Origin: Roseomonas sp. CECT 9278
GTDB lineage: Bacteria; Pseudomonadota; Alphaproteobacteria; Acetobacterales; Acetobacteraceae
Assembly (NCBI RefSeq): GCF_918698155.1
Contig: NZ_CAKKLX010000008.1
Location: 1 to 64,000 of the forward strand
DNA: 64,000 nt
Direction of reading: 5' to 3'
The position numbers were made by a program, and so were the translations under genes. Within the stretch, counting starts at the first letter, position 1. Every line of letters begins with the position of its first letter. Positions 1 to 9,450 of this stretch are shown here, one piece after another. Under the pieces are notes generated by a model. It searched no databases. It was not told where the DNA came from and was given only the letters and a program-made list of their open reading frames with translations.

Positions 1-89
1 ACGCCACCCCGGCACCGGCCGCGCCGCCGCCGGCATCCGGCACGGGCTTGCCGGATGCCTTCCCCCTCATCCCTGCCATACCGCGCTGA
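1..89 (+). CDS. possible C-terminal tail of an upstream gene (partial)
   Basis: The frame beginning at base 3 is open from the left edge to a TGA at 87-89. It would encode an Ala/Pro-rich tail starting ATPAPAAPPPASG. Pro-rich tails are common in the following operon, so this could be the end of the preceding operon member, overlapping the next gene by 35 bases. Only 28 codons are visible and there is no domain, so this rests on composition and position alone. Confidence 0.25.
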   Translation, partial: ATPAPAAPPPASGTGLPDAFPLIPAIPR

Positions 90-1380
90 ACGGCACGCCT
101 CCGTGGACGACAGCCTGATCGCCACCACGCTGAACCGGGACCTGCTGGCGCAGGGCGTCGGCGGGCAGCTCGCGGTGCAGCACTGGGAACAGCTGACGCA
201 GTATCTGCGCCGCGCGCTGTCCCCCCGCCACGCGGCATTGTTCGCCGAACCCAACCCGGACCCCGAGAAGGGCAGCATCGACTGGTATGCGCCCGGCGCC
301 GGCCCAGCCGTGCCGCTGCCGCTTCTCGACCCCGCCGCGGCCGAGGCGGCGCGCGCGCTGCTGATGCCCATGGTCGCCGAGATCCAGGCGGCGGCCGAGA
401 AACTGCGCGGATCGGCCAGCGAGGGCGAACGCTTCCTGGGCGAATTGCTGCGCCTGGCGCTGGAAATCCCGGACCAGGGCGCGATCCGCATGCGCGACGG
501 CGTGCCGGTGCTGGCGCCCTGGGGCCACACCGCGGCCGGCCCCGGCGGCATGCGCGAATTGCTGGTGAAGATGGTGCCGACGCCGGTGGCGCCGATGGCG
601 ATGGTCGGCGCGCCGGCCGCCGTGGTCGCAGCGCGCGCGCGCATCTGGCCCTGGCTGCTGGCGGCGCTGCTGCTGCTGCTGGCATTGCTGCTGGCGCTGT
701 GGCTGCTGTGGCGCGATCCCTTCGGCTGGTTCGCGACCCCGCAGGCGCAATGCGTCGCGCCACCAACGCAGGTCGGCACGCTGGACCGGTTGCGCGAGGA
801 GGAAGCGCGCGAGGGCGCGCTGCGCGCCGAGCTCGCCCGCATCTACGCCGAGGCCGGTGAGCGCCGCCTGCTGTGCCGCCCGCCACCCCCGCCGCCGCGC
901 CCGCCCGAACCACCCCGCCCGCCGGAACCCCCGCCGCGCCAGCCCGACCCGCCGCCGCCGCCGCCCGAGCCGCCGCGCAACACCGACCTCGACCGTGCCG
1001 ACCGACAGGGCGCGCGGCGCGGGCGCACGCAGGTGATCCTGGCCTGGGATGACCGCAACGACCTCGACCTGGCGGTGATCTGCCCGGGCGGCCAGCGGAT
1101 CGACTTCCGCAATCGCCAGGCCTGCGGGGGGTCGCTCGACATCGACCGCAACGCCGCGGGCGGGCCGACCACGCGCACGCCGGTCGAGAACGTGGTGTTC
1201 GAACGCGACCCGCAGCCCGGCACCTACCGGGTGGTGGTGGATTATTTCGACCGCGCCGATGGGCCGACCACGCCCTATCGCGTGACCGTGCGGCGCGAGG
1301 GGCGGCCCGACCAGGTGTTCACCGGCACCGCGCGGCAGGGCATGCGCGACCAGGTGGTCGGGGAGTTCACGGTGCCATGA
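55..1380 (+). CDS. SrfA-like membrane protein with C-terminal YfaP/DUF2135-type domain
   Basis: First complete gene of the srf-type operon (441 aa from ATG 55; GTG 103 is an alternative, and neither has a strong ribosome binding site). The N-terminal ~180 residues carry an IDWYAP motif and a GVPVLAPWGH motif, which resemble enterobacterial SrfA as I remember it. A very hydrophobic leucine-rich membrane segment lies at about 197-219, then a charged stretch, a proline-rich linker (about 275-310) and a C-terminal beta-rich domain (about 325-441). That last domain has VILAWDDRNDLDLAV and PGTYRVVVDYF, typical of the YfaP/DUF2135 family associated with vWA proteins. Topology would put the N domain in the cytoplasm and the C domain in the periplasm. 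The function is unknown; an envelope anchor or adaptor is my inference. The next gene is a paralogue. Confidence 0.75.
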   Translation: MPSPSSLPYRAERHASVDDSLIATTLNRDLLAQGVGGQLAVQHWEQLTQYLRRALSPRHAALFAEPNPDPEKGSIDWYAPGAGPAVPLPLLDPAAAEAARALLMPMVAEIQAAAEKLRGSASEGERFLGELLRLALEIPDQGAIRMRDGVPVLAPWGHTAAGPGGMRELLVKMVPTPVAPMAMVGAPAAVVAARARIWPWLLAALLLLLALLLALWLLWRDPFGWFATPQAQCVAPPTQVGTLDRLREEEAREGALRAELARIYAEAGERRLLCRPPPPPPRPPEPPRPPEPPPRQPDPPPPPPEPPRNTDLDRADRQGARRGRTQVILAWDDRNDLDLAVICPGGQRIDFRNRQACGGSLDIDRNAAGGPTTRTPVENVVFERDPQPGTYRVVVDYFDRADGPTTPYRVTVRREGRPDQVFTGTARQGMRDQVVGEFTVP

Positions 1381-1534
1381 GTATGGGCCCTCTGGCGCCG
1401 GGCGCCCGCCTCCGCGGGCTTGGCTGGCACGCCATGCACTGTGGCACCGTGCGTGAAGGGCGGGATGGGCGCGGTCGCGCTGTGTGTTCCCGGCCCGATG
1501 CAGGGCATCTGGCCGGCGTTCTGGAGGGCGGACG

Positions 1535-2704
1535 ATGATCCGCCTGACCGCCACGCGCGCGCAGGATTTGCGGCCGCTGCTGCCGATGCCGCCCGACCAG
1601 GCCTTCGCGCTGCTGCAGGCCGAGGCGGGTCGACTCTCGCCGGCCCATGCCGCGCTGTTCGCGCAACCAATCGCCGAGGATGGCGGCATCGCCTGGGGCG
1701 CGCCGGGGCAGCGGTCCGCGCGCTATGCCGATATCGACGCCGCATCCCGCGCTGCGCTGACCACCGAGGCCGGGCGCATCCTGTCCGACCTGCGGCGCGA
1801 GGCCGAGCGCCAGGCGGCAACCGGTGGCGGCCCGCTGGTCGCGCTGTGGCCGGCGCTGGCGGAAATCCCGTCCTTCGACATGGTCTTCGCCGTCGATGGC
1901 CGGCCGGTGCTGGCCGGCTGGGGGCATGTGGGCGGCGCGGCACCCGGGCCGCTCGGCCTGCTGGCGCGCTTCGACGATGGCGTGCACTGGCAGCCGCCGG
2001 CGCGGCGGCCCTGGGGTGTCTGGGCGGTCACGCTCGGCGCGCTGGCGCTGCTGGCGTTGCTGGCGGGGCTGATCGGCCCGCTGCTGGCCTGGCGCTTCTT
2101 CACCCCGCCGCAGGCGCAATGCGTCGCGGCGCCCGGCGACATGGAGGCGCTGGCGCGCCTGGTCGAGGCCGAGCGCGGCGAACGCGACCTGCGCACCGAA
2201 CTCGCGCGGCTGGAGGAGGAGCTGGGTCGCCGGCGCCTGGCCTGCCCGCTGCCGCGCGCGCCCGAACCCCCGCCGCCGCCGCGCCCGCCCGAGCCCACGC
2301 CGCCCCCCGCGCCCGAGCCCCCGCGCGAGGACCCCTTGCCGCTGCCCCCGCCCGAACCGCCCCCGCCACCGCCCGAGCCGCCGCAGCCGCCGCCTGGCCC
2401 GCCGCCCGGCACACAGCCCTGCAACGTGGACACGCAATCCGGCGGCGCCGGGGAGACGCGCACGCGCCATTATGTCGGCCCGACGCCGGGGCCGGTGACG
2501 CTCGACTACGACACCCAGACCGTGCCGGACCGGATCGAGGTGCGCTATCGCGGGCGGGTCATCGCGCAGACCCCCGGCATGGTCAGCGGTCGCGGGCGGA
2601 TCGGCTTCGACTGGCAGCCCCAGGGCGGCGACAATGTGGTGGAGGTGGTGGTGATCGGGCCGTTCTCGAACACGCGCTGGCGCTACCGGCTGAATTGCCC
2701 GTGA
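1535..2704 (+). CDS. second SrfA-like membrane protein, paralogue with a different C-terminal domain
   Basis: 389 aa from ATG 1535, which is preceded by GGAGG at 1523-1527. An upstream in-frame GTG at 1484 is less likely. The N-terminal domain matches the preceding gene (LSPAHAALFAQP against LSPRHAALFAEP; GRPVLAGWGH against GVPVLAPWGH). It has a membrane segment at about 161-183, a conserved TPPQAQCVA stretch after it, and a long proline-rich linker (about 245-295). The last ~90 residues are beta-rich and unlike the DUF2135 tail of the neighbour (LDYDTQTVPDRIEVRYRGR). I read this as tandem duplication followed by swapping of the external domain. It sits 154 bases after its paralogue and 67 bases before srfB. 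No catalytic motif is seen. Confidence 0.75.
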   Translation: MIRLTATRAQDLRPLLPMPPDQAFALLQAEAGRLSPAHAALFAQPIAEDGGIAWGAPGQRSARYADIDAASRAALTTEAGRILSDLRREAERQAATGGGPLVALWPALAEIPSFDMVFAVDGRPVLAGWGHVGGAAPGPLGLLARFDDGVHWQPPARRPWGVWAVTLGALALLALLAGLIGPLLAWRFFTPPQAQCVAAPGDMEALARLVEAERGERDLRTELARLEEELGRRRLACPLPRAPEPPPPPRPPEPTPPPAPEPPREDPLPLPPPEPPPPPPEPPQPPPGPPPGTQPCNVDTQSGGAGETRTRHYVGPTPGPVTLDYDTQTVPDRIEVRYRGRVIAQTPGMVSGRGRIGFDWQPQGGDNVVEVVVIGPFSNTRWRYRLNCP

Positions 2705-2771
2705 GCCGCGCTGGCTTCGCCACGTTGGCGCCCGGGCGCGCGCTGCGGCACACTCGCGGGCGCGAGATGGG

Positions 2772-5744
2772 ATGCCCATGAGCAGTTCTGCGACCCCTGC
2801 CGGTCTGATCAGCCTGGTGCCGTCCTCCGGCATCCAGTTCCTCGACCTCGACTTCGACATGGACCGGCTGCCGCGCGGGTCGCGGTCCTTCTGGGAGGAA
2901 CAACTGCGCGAGCAGGTGGACCACGAAGGCAAGTCGCCCACCATCCTGCGCGTGCTGGAACAGGATGCCGACGGCAACCTGGCCGATCCCGTGACGCGGC
3001 AGGTGCCGCCGGCCGAGGAGACCTACGCCGTCTCCCGCGCGCAGGCGCTGGAGCCGTTCCTGAACAAGTGGGTGCCGCTGCCCTATTTCCGCGTCCATGC
3101 GCGCGGCGCTGACGGCAAGGAAGTGTACGACCGCGGGCCGTCCAACTGGGCGCGCGCCTACATCGCCGAGAAGCCGGTCCGCGACCCGGATGGCAAGTCG
3201 CATCGCCTGGTGCTGGCCTTCGACACGGCGCTGATGCCGCGCAGCGCGGAGCGCCCGTATGTTGCGCCGGCGCCCGAGGATTCCGCGCGCCAGCAGGAAT
3301 TCGCACCGGTCTTCGCGCATGGCGAGAATGCCTGGTTCCTGAACGAATCCTGGGTCGGGCAATGGCTGGAGGAAGGGTTCCGCGAGTTGCGCCAGGCGCA
3401 GCGCGGCGGGCGCGCGCTGCGGCCCGAAGACTTTCCCCATGCCTGCGAGCATTGGGCGCGCTACCTCGGCTTCCTCGGGCTGCTGGAGGGCATCGGCATC
3501 CTGCCGCGCATCCGCCTGGTGGATGTGGTCTCCGACAATCGCGGCTATGCGCCGATCAACGTGGATCTGGTGCTGGATATCGGCAATGCGCGCACCTGCG
3601 GCGTGCTGGTCGAGGAAAGCCAGGACGCGCCGTCGCTGAACAATTCGCAGGTGCTGGCCCTGCGCGACCTGTCGCACCCGGAGGACGTCTATGCGCGGCC
3701 CTTCGAAAGCCGGGTGGAATTCGCGGTCGGGTCGTTCGGGCGCGATGCGATTTCGCGCCGGTCGGGGCGGGCGAATGCCTTCCGCTGGCCCTCGCCGGTG
3801 CGTGTCGGGCCAGAGGCTATGCGCCTGGCCGCCGCGACGCAGGGCAATGAGGGTGCCACCGGCATTTCCAGCCCGAAGCGATACCTGTGGGACCGCCGGC
3901 CGAACGTGCAGGGCTGGCGCTTCAACGGCCGTGCGTCCGACGGCGTGACGACGGAACCGCCGGTGTCCGGCCCCTTCATGGCGCATGTCACCGAGACCGG
4001 CGAGGCGCTGCGGATGCTGCGCGGGCGCGGGCAACCCGCCGTGCGTGCGCGCTTCTCGCGGTCGGCGATGTATACCTTCCTGCTCGCCGAATTGCTGATG
4101 CAGGCGATCACCCAGATCAACGCGCCGGCCACGCGCGCGGCGCGCCGCTTCGCCGACGTGCCGCGCCGGCTGCGCCGGGTGATCCTGACGCTGCCGCCCG
4201 CCATGCCGCTGGCCGAGCAGAAAATCCTGCGCGAACGCGCCGAGGGTGCGATCAAGCTCGCCTGGGACATGCTGGGCTGGACCGAGGCCGGACCGACCGC
4301 GCCGCCCGAACCGCGCGTGCTGCTGAACCTCGATGAAGCCACCGCGACGCAGGTGGTCTGGCTCTACACCGAGATCACCCAGCGCCTGCAGGGCGACGCG
4401 CAGGGGATGTTCGAACTGTCCGGTCGCGTGCGTCCGGAGCGCGGGCCGAACCCCTGCCTGCGGGTGGCTTCGATCGATATCGGCGGTGGCACGACGGACC
4501 TCATGGTGGTGACCTGGAGCGTGGAGAACCGCGACACCATCGTGCCGCGCCAGGAATTCCGCGAGGGCTTCAAGATCGCCGGCGACGAGGTGCTGGAAGG
4601 GCTGATCACGCACCTGGTCCTGCCGCAAGTCGCCGATGCTTTGCACGCCGCCGGCCTGTCGGACCCGCAGGCCTTCCTGCGCCAGACGCTGGGCGGGGAT
4701 CGCGGCGGGCAGAGCGAGGTGGAGCGCCATCTGCGCCGGCAATTCGTGGCCCAGGTGCTGGAACCGGTCGGGCTCGCGGTGCTGCACGCCTATGAGCGCA
4801 TCGAGGGCCGCGCGATGGGCGAGGTGTTCCGCGCCAGGGTCGCGGAGGTGCTGGCGTTGCAGGCACAGCCGGCGAATGCGCGCGCGGTGGCGTTCTTCGA
4901 AACGGCCGCACGCCAGGCCGGCGCGCGCGGCTTCGCCATCGCCGATGTCGAGGTCGCCGCCGATGCGCGGCGCGTCGAGGCGGTGATCCAGGCCACGCTC
5001 GGCCCCGTCCTGGCCGATCTGTGCGAGGTGGTCTGGCACTACGATTGCGACGTGCTGCTGCTGTCGGGCCGCCCGTCGCGGCTGCGCGCGGTGACCGACA
5101 TCGTGCTGGCGAAGTCGCCGGTGCCGCCGCATCGGATGATCGGCATGCATCGCTATGCGGTGGGCGGCTGGTATCCCTTCCGCGACGCCAATGCGCGCAT
5201 CGAGGACCCCAAGACCAGTGCGGCGGTGGGTGCGATGCTGTGCGCGCTTGCGGAAGGGCGGCTGGAATCCTTCCTGATGCGGACGTCGCAACTGGCGATG
5301 AAATCCACCGCGCGGTTCATCGGGCGGATGGAGATTTCCGGGCAGATCCGCGACCAGGGGGTGTTGCTATCCGAAGTGGACCTGGAAAAGCGCCCGGCCG
5401 GTTCGGACGGCGTCGAATTCACCATGACCTTCGCGGCACCGACCTTCCTGGGCTTCCGGCAATTGCCGATCGAACGCTGGCCCGCCACGCCGCTCTACGC
5501 GCTGGAATTCGCCAATCCTGAGAGCGTTCCGCGCATGGCGCTGCCGCTGCGGGTGAAGATCCGCCGCGCCGACATGGACCCGGATGCGCCAGGCCAGGAG
5601 GAGAAGCGCGAGGATTTCCGCGTCGAGGAGATCGAGGATTCGGAAGGCACCGCGCTCAGGCGTTCCGATGTGGAGATACGGCTGCAGACCATGAAGAACG
5701 AGGCCGGCTACTGGCGCGACACCGGCGTGGTGGGGCTGTCGTGA
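2772..5744 (+). CDS. srfB: SrfB-family Hsp70/actin-fold ATPase
   Basis: 990 aa (ATG 2772; ATG 2778 is equally possible), the usual length of SrfB proteins. Three nucleotide-binding signatures of the Hsp70/actin/MreB superfamily are present in order: phosphate-1 at about 263-281 (LVLDIGNARTCGVLVEE), phosphate-2 at about 566-583 (SIDIGGGTTDLMVV) and an adenosine-type motif at about 760-775 (LLLSGRPSRLRAV). Between them lies RRVILTLPPAM, the counterpart of the Hsp70 VITVPA strand. The ~260-residue N-terminal extension and the ~160-residue tail are specific to this family. Salmonella SrfB was named as an SsrB-regulated factor; its biochemistry is not established to my knowledge. An ATP-dependent, possibly polymerising or chaperone-like cytoplasmic engine is my inference. 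The stop overlaps the srfC start as GTGA. Confidence 0.88.
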   Translation: MPMSSSATPAGLISLVPSSGIQFLDLDFDMDRLPRGSRSFWEEQLREQVDHEGKSPTILRVLEQDADGNLADPVTRQVPPAEETYAVSRAQALEPFLNKWVPLPYFRVHARGADGKEVYDRGPSNWARAYIAEKPVRDPDGKSHRLVLAFDTALMPRSAERPYVAPAPEDSARQQEFAPVFAHGENAWFLNESWVGQWLEEGFRELRQAQRGGRALRPEDFPHACEHWARYLGFLGLLEGIGILPRIRLVDVVSDNRGYAPINVDLVLDIGNARTCGVLVEESQDAPSLNNSQVLALRDLSHPEDVYARPFESRVEFAVGSFGRDAISRRSGRANAFRWPSPVRVGPEAMRLAAATQGNEGATGISSPKRYLWDRRPNVQGWRFNGRASDGVTTEPPVSGPFMAHVTETGEALRMLRGRGQPAVRARFSRSAMYTFLLAELLMQAITQINAPATRAARRFADVPRRLRRVILTLPPAMPLAEQKILRERAEGAIKLAWDMLGWTEAGPTAPPEPRVLLNLDEATATQVVWLYTEITQRLQGDAQGMFELSGRVRPERGPNPCLRVASIDIGGGTTDLMVVTWSVENRDTIVPRQEFREGFKIAGDEVLEGLITHLVLPQVADALHAAGLSDPQAFLRQTLGGDRGGQSEVERHLRRQFVAQVLEPVGLAVLHAYERIEGRAMGEVFRARVAEVLALQAQPANARAVAFFETAARQAGARGFAIADVEVAADARRVEAVIQATLGPVLADLCEVVWHYDCDVLLLSGRPSRLRAVTDIVLAKSPVPPHRMIGMHRYAVGGWYPFRDANARIEDPKTSAAVGAMLCALAEGRLESFLMRTSQLAMKSTARFIGRMEISGQIRDQGVLLSEVDLEKRPAGSDGVEFTMTFAAPTFLGFRQLPIERWPATPLYALEFANPESVPRMALPLRVKIRRADMDPDAPGQEEKREDFRVEEIEDSEGTALRRSDVEIRLQTMKNEAGYWRDTGVVGLS

Positions 5745-8338
5745 GGCTGCAGGTCACCACCGACGCCGCACTCGCCGCCGCCGCGCGTGGCACGGCCGAG
5801 GCTGCAGCAGAAGCGATCGACTGGCTCGGCGACAACCGCGCCAAGGTGCGCGAGGAAGCCCAGGCCGTCGCGCGCGACTTCCGCAAATTCGCGCGGCGTG
5901 CGCGCAAGCTGGAAGTGGCGGCCGAACGGCCGATGTGCGTGTCGGTGTTCGGGCCGTCGCAATCGGGCAAGTCCTACCTGATTTCCGCGCTCGCACGGCG
6001 CGGGCAGGACAGCGTGACCGCGATGTTCGACGGCACCGCGCTCGACTTCGTGCGCGACATCAACCCCGAGGGCGGGCAGGAAGCCACCGGCCTGGTCACC
6101 CGCTTCACGCTGCGCCCGCCTGCGGCGATTCCGGGGCATCCGGTGGTGCTGCGGCTGCTGTCGCAGACCGATGTCATCAAGATCCTGGGCAATACCTTCC
6201 TGGAGGATTTCGACCCGGCGGAGGTGGACATTCCCTCGCCGGAGCTCGTGCAGTCGCATTGCGCGAAATTCGCATCGCGCGTTGCGGCCGAACCGACCGA
6301 TCGGCTGACCGATGACGACGTGGACGACCTGCGCGAATATTTCGAGGGGCTGTTCCGCGGACATCCGCTGGTGCCGGGGCTTGGGTCGGCCTTCTGGGTG
6401 CAGGCGGCCTCCATCGCGCCGCGGCTGGCGGTGGCGGAGCGCGCGGCGTTCTTCTCCATCCTGTGGAACGGGCATGAAGCCGTCACTGCCGCCGCGCGGG
6501 AATTGCTGACGGCGCTGGCGGCGCTGGACTTCCCAGATGAGGCCTTTGCGCCGCTCGATGCGCTGTCGCCGCGCGAGACGTCGATCATCGATGTCCGCAC
6601 GTTGTCGGGACTAGGCGATCCGTCCGACGGCAAGCTGGCGCTACGCACACGCGCCGGGCGCCAGGCGGTGCTGCCGCGCGCGGCGGTCGCGGCGCTGGTT
6701 GCGGAACTCACCATCGCGCTGCGCGACAAGCCCTGGGATTTCTTCGAGGTCACCGACCTGCTCGACTTCCCCGGCGCACGCTCGCGCGAGAAGCTGACCC
6801 AGCCGGGGCGGTTCCTCAGCGAGAAGGGCAAGCTCCCCGGCTTGTTCCTGCGCGGCAAGGTCGCCTACCTGTACCAGCGGTATTGCGCGGAGCAGGAAAT
6901 CACCTCGATGCTGCTGTGCATCGGGCCGTCCAACCAGGAAGTCCGCACGCTGCCGCGGATGATCAAGGATTGGGTGGACGGCACGCTCGGCACCACGCCC
7001 GAGGAACGCGCGCGCCATCGCAATGCGCTGTTCCTGGTGCTGACCAAGTTCGACACGGAGTTCGAGGAAAAGAAGGGCGCGACGGAAGGCACCGGCAGCC
7101 GCTGGACCATCCGGCTGAACGCCTCGCTGCTGGATTTCTTCGGCAAGGAATACGACTGGCCGCGCAACTGGGCGGCGGGCGCGCCGTTTGCGAATTCCTA
7201 CTGGCTGCGCAATCCCAACGTCGCGGCGAAGCATATCCTCGACTACGACGAGCAGGGACGCGAGGCATCGCCGCGCGCCTCCGAAGCGCCGCGCATCGCG
7301 CGGCTGCGCGAGGAATTCCTGTCGAACGACGATGCGCGCCGCCACTTCGCCGATCCGGAACGCGCCTGGGATGCGGCGATGACGCTGAATGATGGCGGCA
7401 TCTCCTACCTCGCGGAGAGCCTGCGCCCGGTCTGCGACCCTGCCATCAAGCGCAACCAGATCGCCGCAAGGCTGGACTCGCTGCGCATCGACATGGCCGC
7501 ACGGCTGTCGCCCTATTGGCATTCGGGCGACCTGACGGCGGAACTGGCCAAGCGGCGCGAGGAAGCGCGCGTGGTCAGCCGCGCGCTGGTCGCGTGTGCG
7601 TCCGCGCAGGCCTTCGGCCGGCTGATCCGCAGCCTGCAGGTCACGCATGAGGAACTGACCTCCGCCTGGTGGCGCATGCAGACCGAACCGGCCGAGGAAG
7701 CCCCCGTCGGCGCGCGGGCCGGGGAGGAGGACTACCTGGCCGAACTCGGCGACCTGGTCGCCCCCGCCGCGGCCGGCGAGCACCGGGCGCGCGACGCCTT
7801 CGAACGCTACGCCGACATGGCGGTGGTCGAATGGCTGGAGAAGATGCACCGCGTCGCCGCGGAGCCCGAGACCGCCGACCAGTTGAAGTTGCCGCGCGAG
7901 GCGGCCTCCGCGCTGGTCGCGCAGATCGGTGCCGGTGCGCGGCGCACGGGGCTGTCCGCGCGCATCGCGCAGCGCCTGCGCGAAGCGGCGTCCTATCGCC
8001 AGAAGCTGTCCGAAAGCGCGGCCAAGCCGGTGATGGTCGCCGAGGGCGTGGTCAACCGCTATGTCCATTCGCTGGGCTACGCCGACGTGCCGGTCGACCA
8101 GCGCCCACGCGCCGGGCGTACCGAACGGCCGGTCTTCGCGCCGCGCGCGCCGGTGAATGGCGCGCCGCTGCTGGGCGCCCAGCCGGAGCCCTACGACAAG
8201 CAGTATCACGTCGACTGGATCAGTGCCTTCTCGCGCCTCGCGGAGGAGAACGTGACCGCGCCTGGCGGGCTCGAGATCGACGTCGCGCAGAATGCGCGCC
8301 TGGGCTCCATCCTGGGCGCGCTCGGCGCCGCCGCATGA
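5741..8338 (+). CDS. srfC: SrfC-family large dynamin-like GTPase
   Basis: 865 aa from GTG 5741, which overlaps the srfB stop. It has a clear P-loop at 71-78 (GPSQSGKS), preceded by a helical stretch. A G3-like DLLDFPG lies at about 339-345 and a G4-like LTKFD at 434-438. The wide G1-G3 spacing and long helical C-terminal half (about 560-865) are like bacterial dynamin-type GTPases, although the family is annotated only as putative virulence factor SrfC. By analogy it would couple GTP binding to membrane or complex remodelling; this is inference. Translation is probably coupled to srfB upstream and to the next gene (ATGA at 8335-8338), suggesting fixed stoichiometry between the ATPase and the GTPase. 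Confidence 0.87.
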   Translation: MRLQVTTDAALAAAARGTAEAAAEAIDWLGDNRAKVREEAQAVARDFRKFARRARKLEVAAERPMCVSVFGPSQSGKSYLISALARRGQDSVTAMFDGTALDFVRDINPEGGQEATGLVTRFTLRPPAAIPGHPVVLRLLSQTDVIKILGNTFLEDFDPAEVDIPSPELVQSHCAKFASRVAAEPTDRLTDDDVDDLREYFEGLFRGHPLVPGLGSAFWVQAASIAPRLAVAERAAFFSILWNGHEAVTAAARELLTALAALDFPDEAFAPLDALSPRETSIIDVRTLSGLGDPSDGKLALRTRAGRQAVLPRAAVAALVAELTIALRDKPWDFFEVTDLLDFPGARSREKLTQPGRFLSEKGKLPGLFLRGKVAYLYQRYCAEQEITSMLLCIGPSNQEVRTLPRMIKDWVDGTLGTTPEERARHRNALFLVLTKFDTEFEEKKGATEGTGSRWTIRLNASLLDFFGKEYDWPRNWAAGAPFANSYWLRNPNVAAKHILDYDEQGREASPRASEAPRIARLREEFLSNDDARRHFADPERAWDAAMTLNDGGISYLAESLRPVCDPAIKRNQIAARLDSLRIDMAARLSPYWHSGDLTAELAKRREEARVVSRALVACASAQAFGRLIRSLQVTHEELTSAWWRMQTEPAEEAPVGARAGEEDYLAELGDLVAPAAAGEHRARDAFERYADMAVVEWLEKMHRVAAEPETADQLKLPREAASALVAQIGAGARRTGLSARIAQRLREAASYRQKLSESAAKPVMVAEGVVNRYVHSLGYADVPVDQRPRAGRTERPVFAPRAPVNGAPLLGAQPEPYDKQYHVDWISAFSRLAEENVTAPGGLEIDVAQNARLGSILGALGAAA

Positions 8339-9450
8339 GCGTGGTGCGCGCCGCCGCCGACCCGGCGCATCCCGAGGGCGGGCACGCCATCATCCTGTTG
8401 CAGGGCGTGATGGACATCCCCGCCGACCCGCGCTTCCGCATCCTGCGCGAAGGCTGGGGCAAGGGCACGCTCGGCCCCGAGGGCTGGCAGGTGAGCGATG
8501 CGCTGATCGCACCCGATCGCGCGGAGGCCTCGCCGCAGGGCGTGCGGTTGTATCTCGGCCCGCAGGTGGTGGATTGGCTGGAAGCCGGACCGGTGATCTT
8601 CCGCCTGCCGGAGGCGCGCATCGACGCGCCGCTGTTCTGGCCGGACGTGCCGCCGCTGCATGGCGGGTCGGGGCATACCATCGCCGTGCCGCCGCCGCCC
8701 GCGCCGCGCGCCGCACCGACGCCGCCAGCGCCGCCGCCGCTGCCGGGGGGCGAGGACCCGGACGCGACCATCATGCTGCCGCGCGCGATACCGGCGCCGG
8801 CGCCCGCGCTGTCCGTGCCGCAGCCCGCGGCGATGGCCAGGCGTGGTTCGGCGCTGCCCTGGATACTTCTCGCCTTGCTGCTGCTCGCCGCGGCGGCGGG
8901 TGGCGCCTATTGGTGGTTCGTCCTGCGCGAACCGCCGGCGCCGCCGCCCGAGCAGCCGCCGACCAGCGAACCGGTGATCATCGCCCCCGAACCCCTGCCG
9001 CGTCCCGAACGCCCGATCGAACCGCCGCCCATCCTGCCGCCGGTGCGCCCGCAGGCCGAACCGCAGGCGCCGGTCACGCTCGATGGCCTGTCGGTGCCCG
9101 AGGTCGTCGCGCGCGCCGCATCGCCGGCCGCGATCGCCGCGGAAGCCGCGCGCCGCTATGAATCCGGCCGCTACGACGACGCGCTGCTGCTATGGGAGGC
9201 CGCCGCGCGGGCCGGACATGCTGCGTCGCTGACGCGCCTGGCGGGGCTGTACGATCCTGTCGGCTTCACCCCGGGCCGGCCCTTCCGCGACCCCGACCCG
9301 CGCCAGGCCGCGCGCCACTACCGCGAGGCGGTGACCGCCGGCGACCAGGCCGCCGCCGAACCGCGGGCGCGGCTGCGCCAATGGCTCGATGACCGCGCGC
9401 GGGAGGGCGACATCAACGCGCCGCTGACCATCAGGGATTTCTGGCAATGA
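8335..9450 (+). CDS. srf-operon single-pass membrane protein with Sel1/TPR-like C-terminus
   Basis: 371 aa from ATG 8335 (ATGA overlap with srfC). The N-terminal ~125 residues form an unrecognised globular domain. A Pro/Ala linker contains a PDATIMLPR stretch that looks like a phosphothreonine/FHA-partner sequence (speculative). A hydrophobic segment at about 172-195 is followed by a second proline-rich linker, then alpha-helical repeats at about 265-345 (ARRYESGRYDDALLLWEAAA, then DPRQAARHYREAVTAGD) of Sel1/TPR type. Orientation would place the repeats in the periplasm, where they could bind the vWA or FGE-fold partners encoded next. I recognise no named family for the whole protein. Confidence 0.8.
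   Translation: MSVVRAAADPAHPEGGHAIILLQGVMDIPADPRFRILREGWGKGTLGPEGWQVSDALIAPDRAEASPQGVRLYLGPQVVDWLEAGPVIFRLPEARIDAPLFWPDVPPLHGGSGHTIAVPPPPAPRAAPTPPAPPPLPGGEDPDATIMLPRAIPAPAPALSVPQPAAMARRGSALPWILLALLLLAAAAGGAYWWFVLREPPAPPPEQPPTSEPVIIAPEPLPRPERPIEPPPILPPVRPQAEPQAPVTLDGLSVPEVVARAASPAAIAAEAARRYESGRYDDALLLWEAAARAGHAASLTRLAGLYDPVGFTPGRPFRDPDPRQAARHYREAVTAGDQAAAEPRARLRQWLDDRAREGDINAPLTIRDFWQ

Noticed and set aside
1420..1450. A sigma-54-like TGGCACG ... GC element between the two srfA-like genes
   Set aside because: The GG and GC elements are 8 rather than 10 bases apart and the TTGC part is missing, so it does not fit the consensus.
2583..5291. A minus-strand frame of about 900 codons opposite srfB
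   Set aside because: The plus-strand SrfB product has ordered ATPase motifs and overlapping neighbours; the opposite frame is a compositional shadow.
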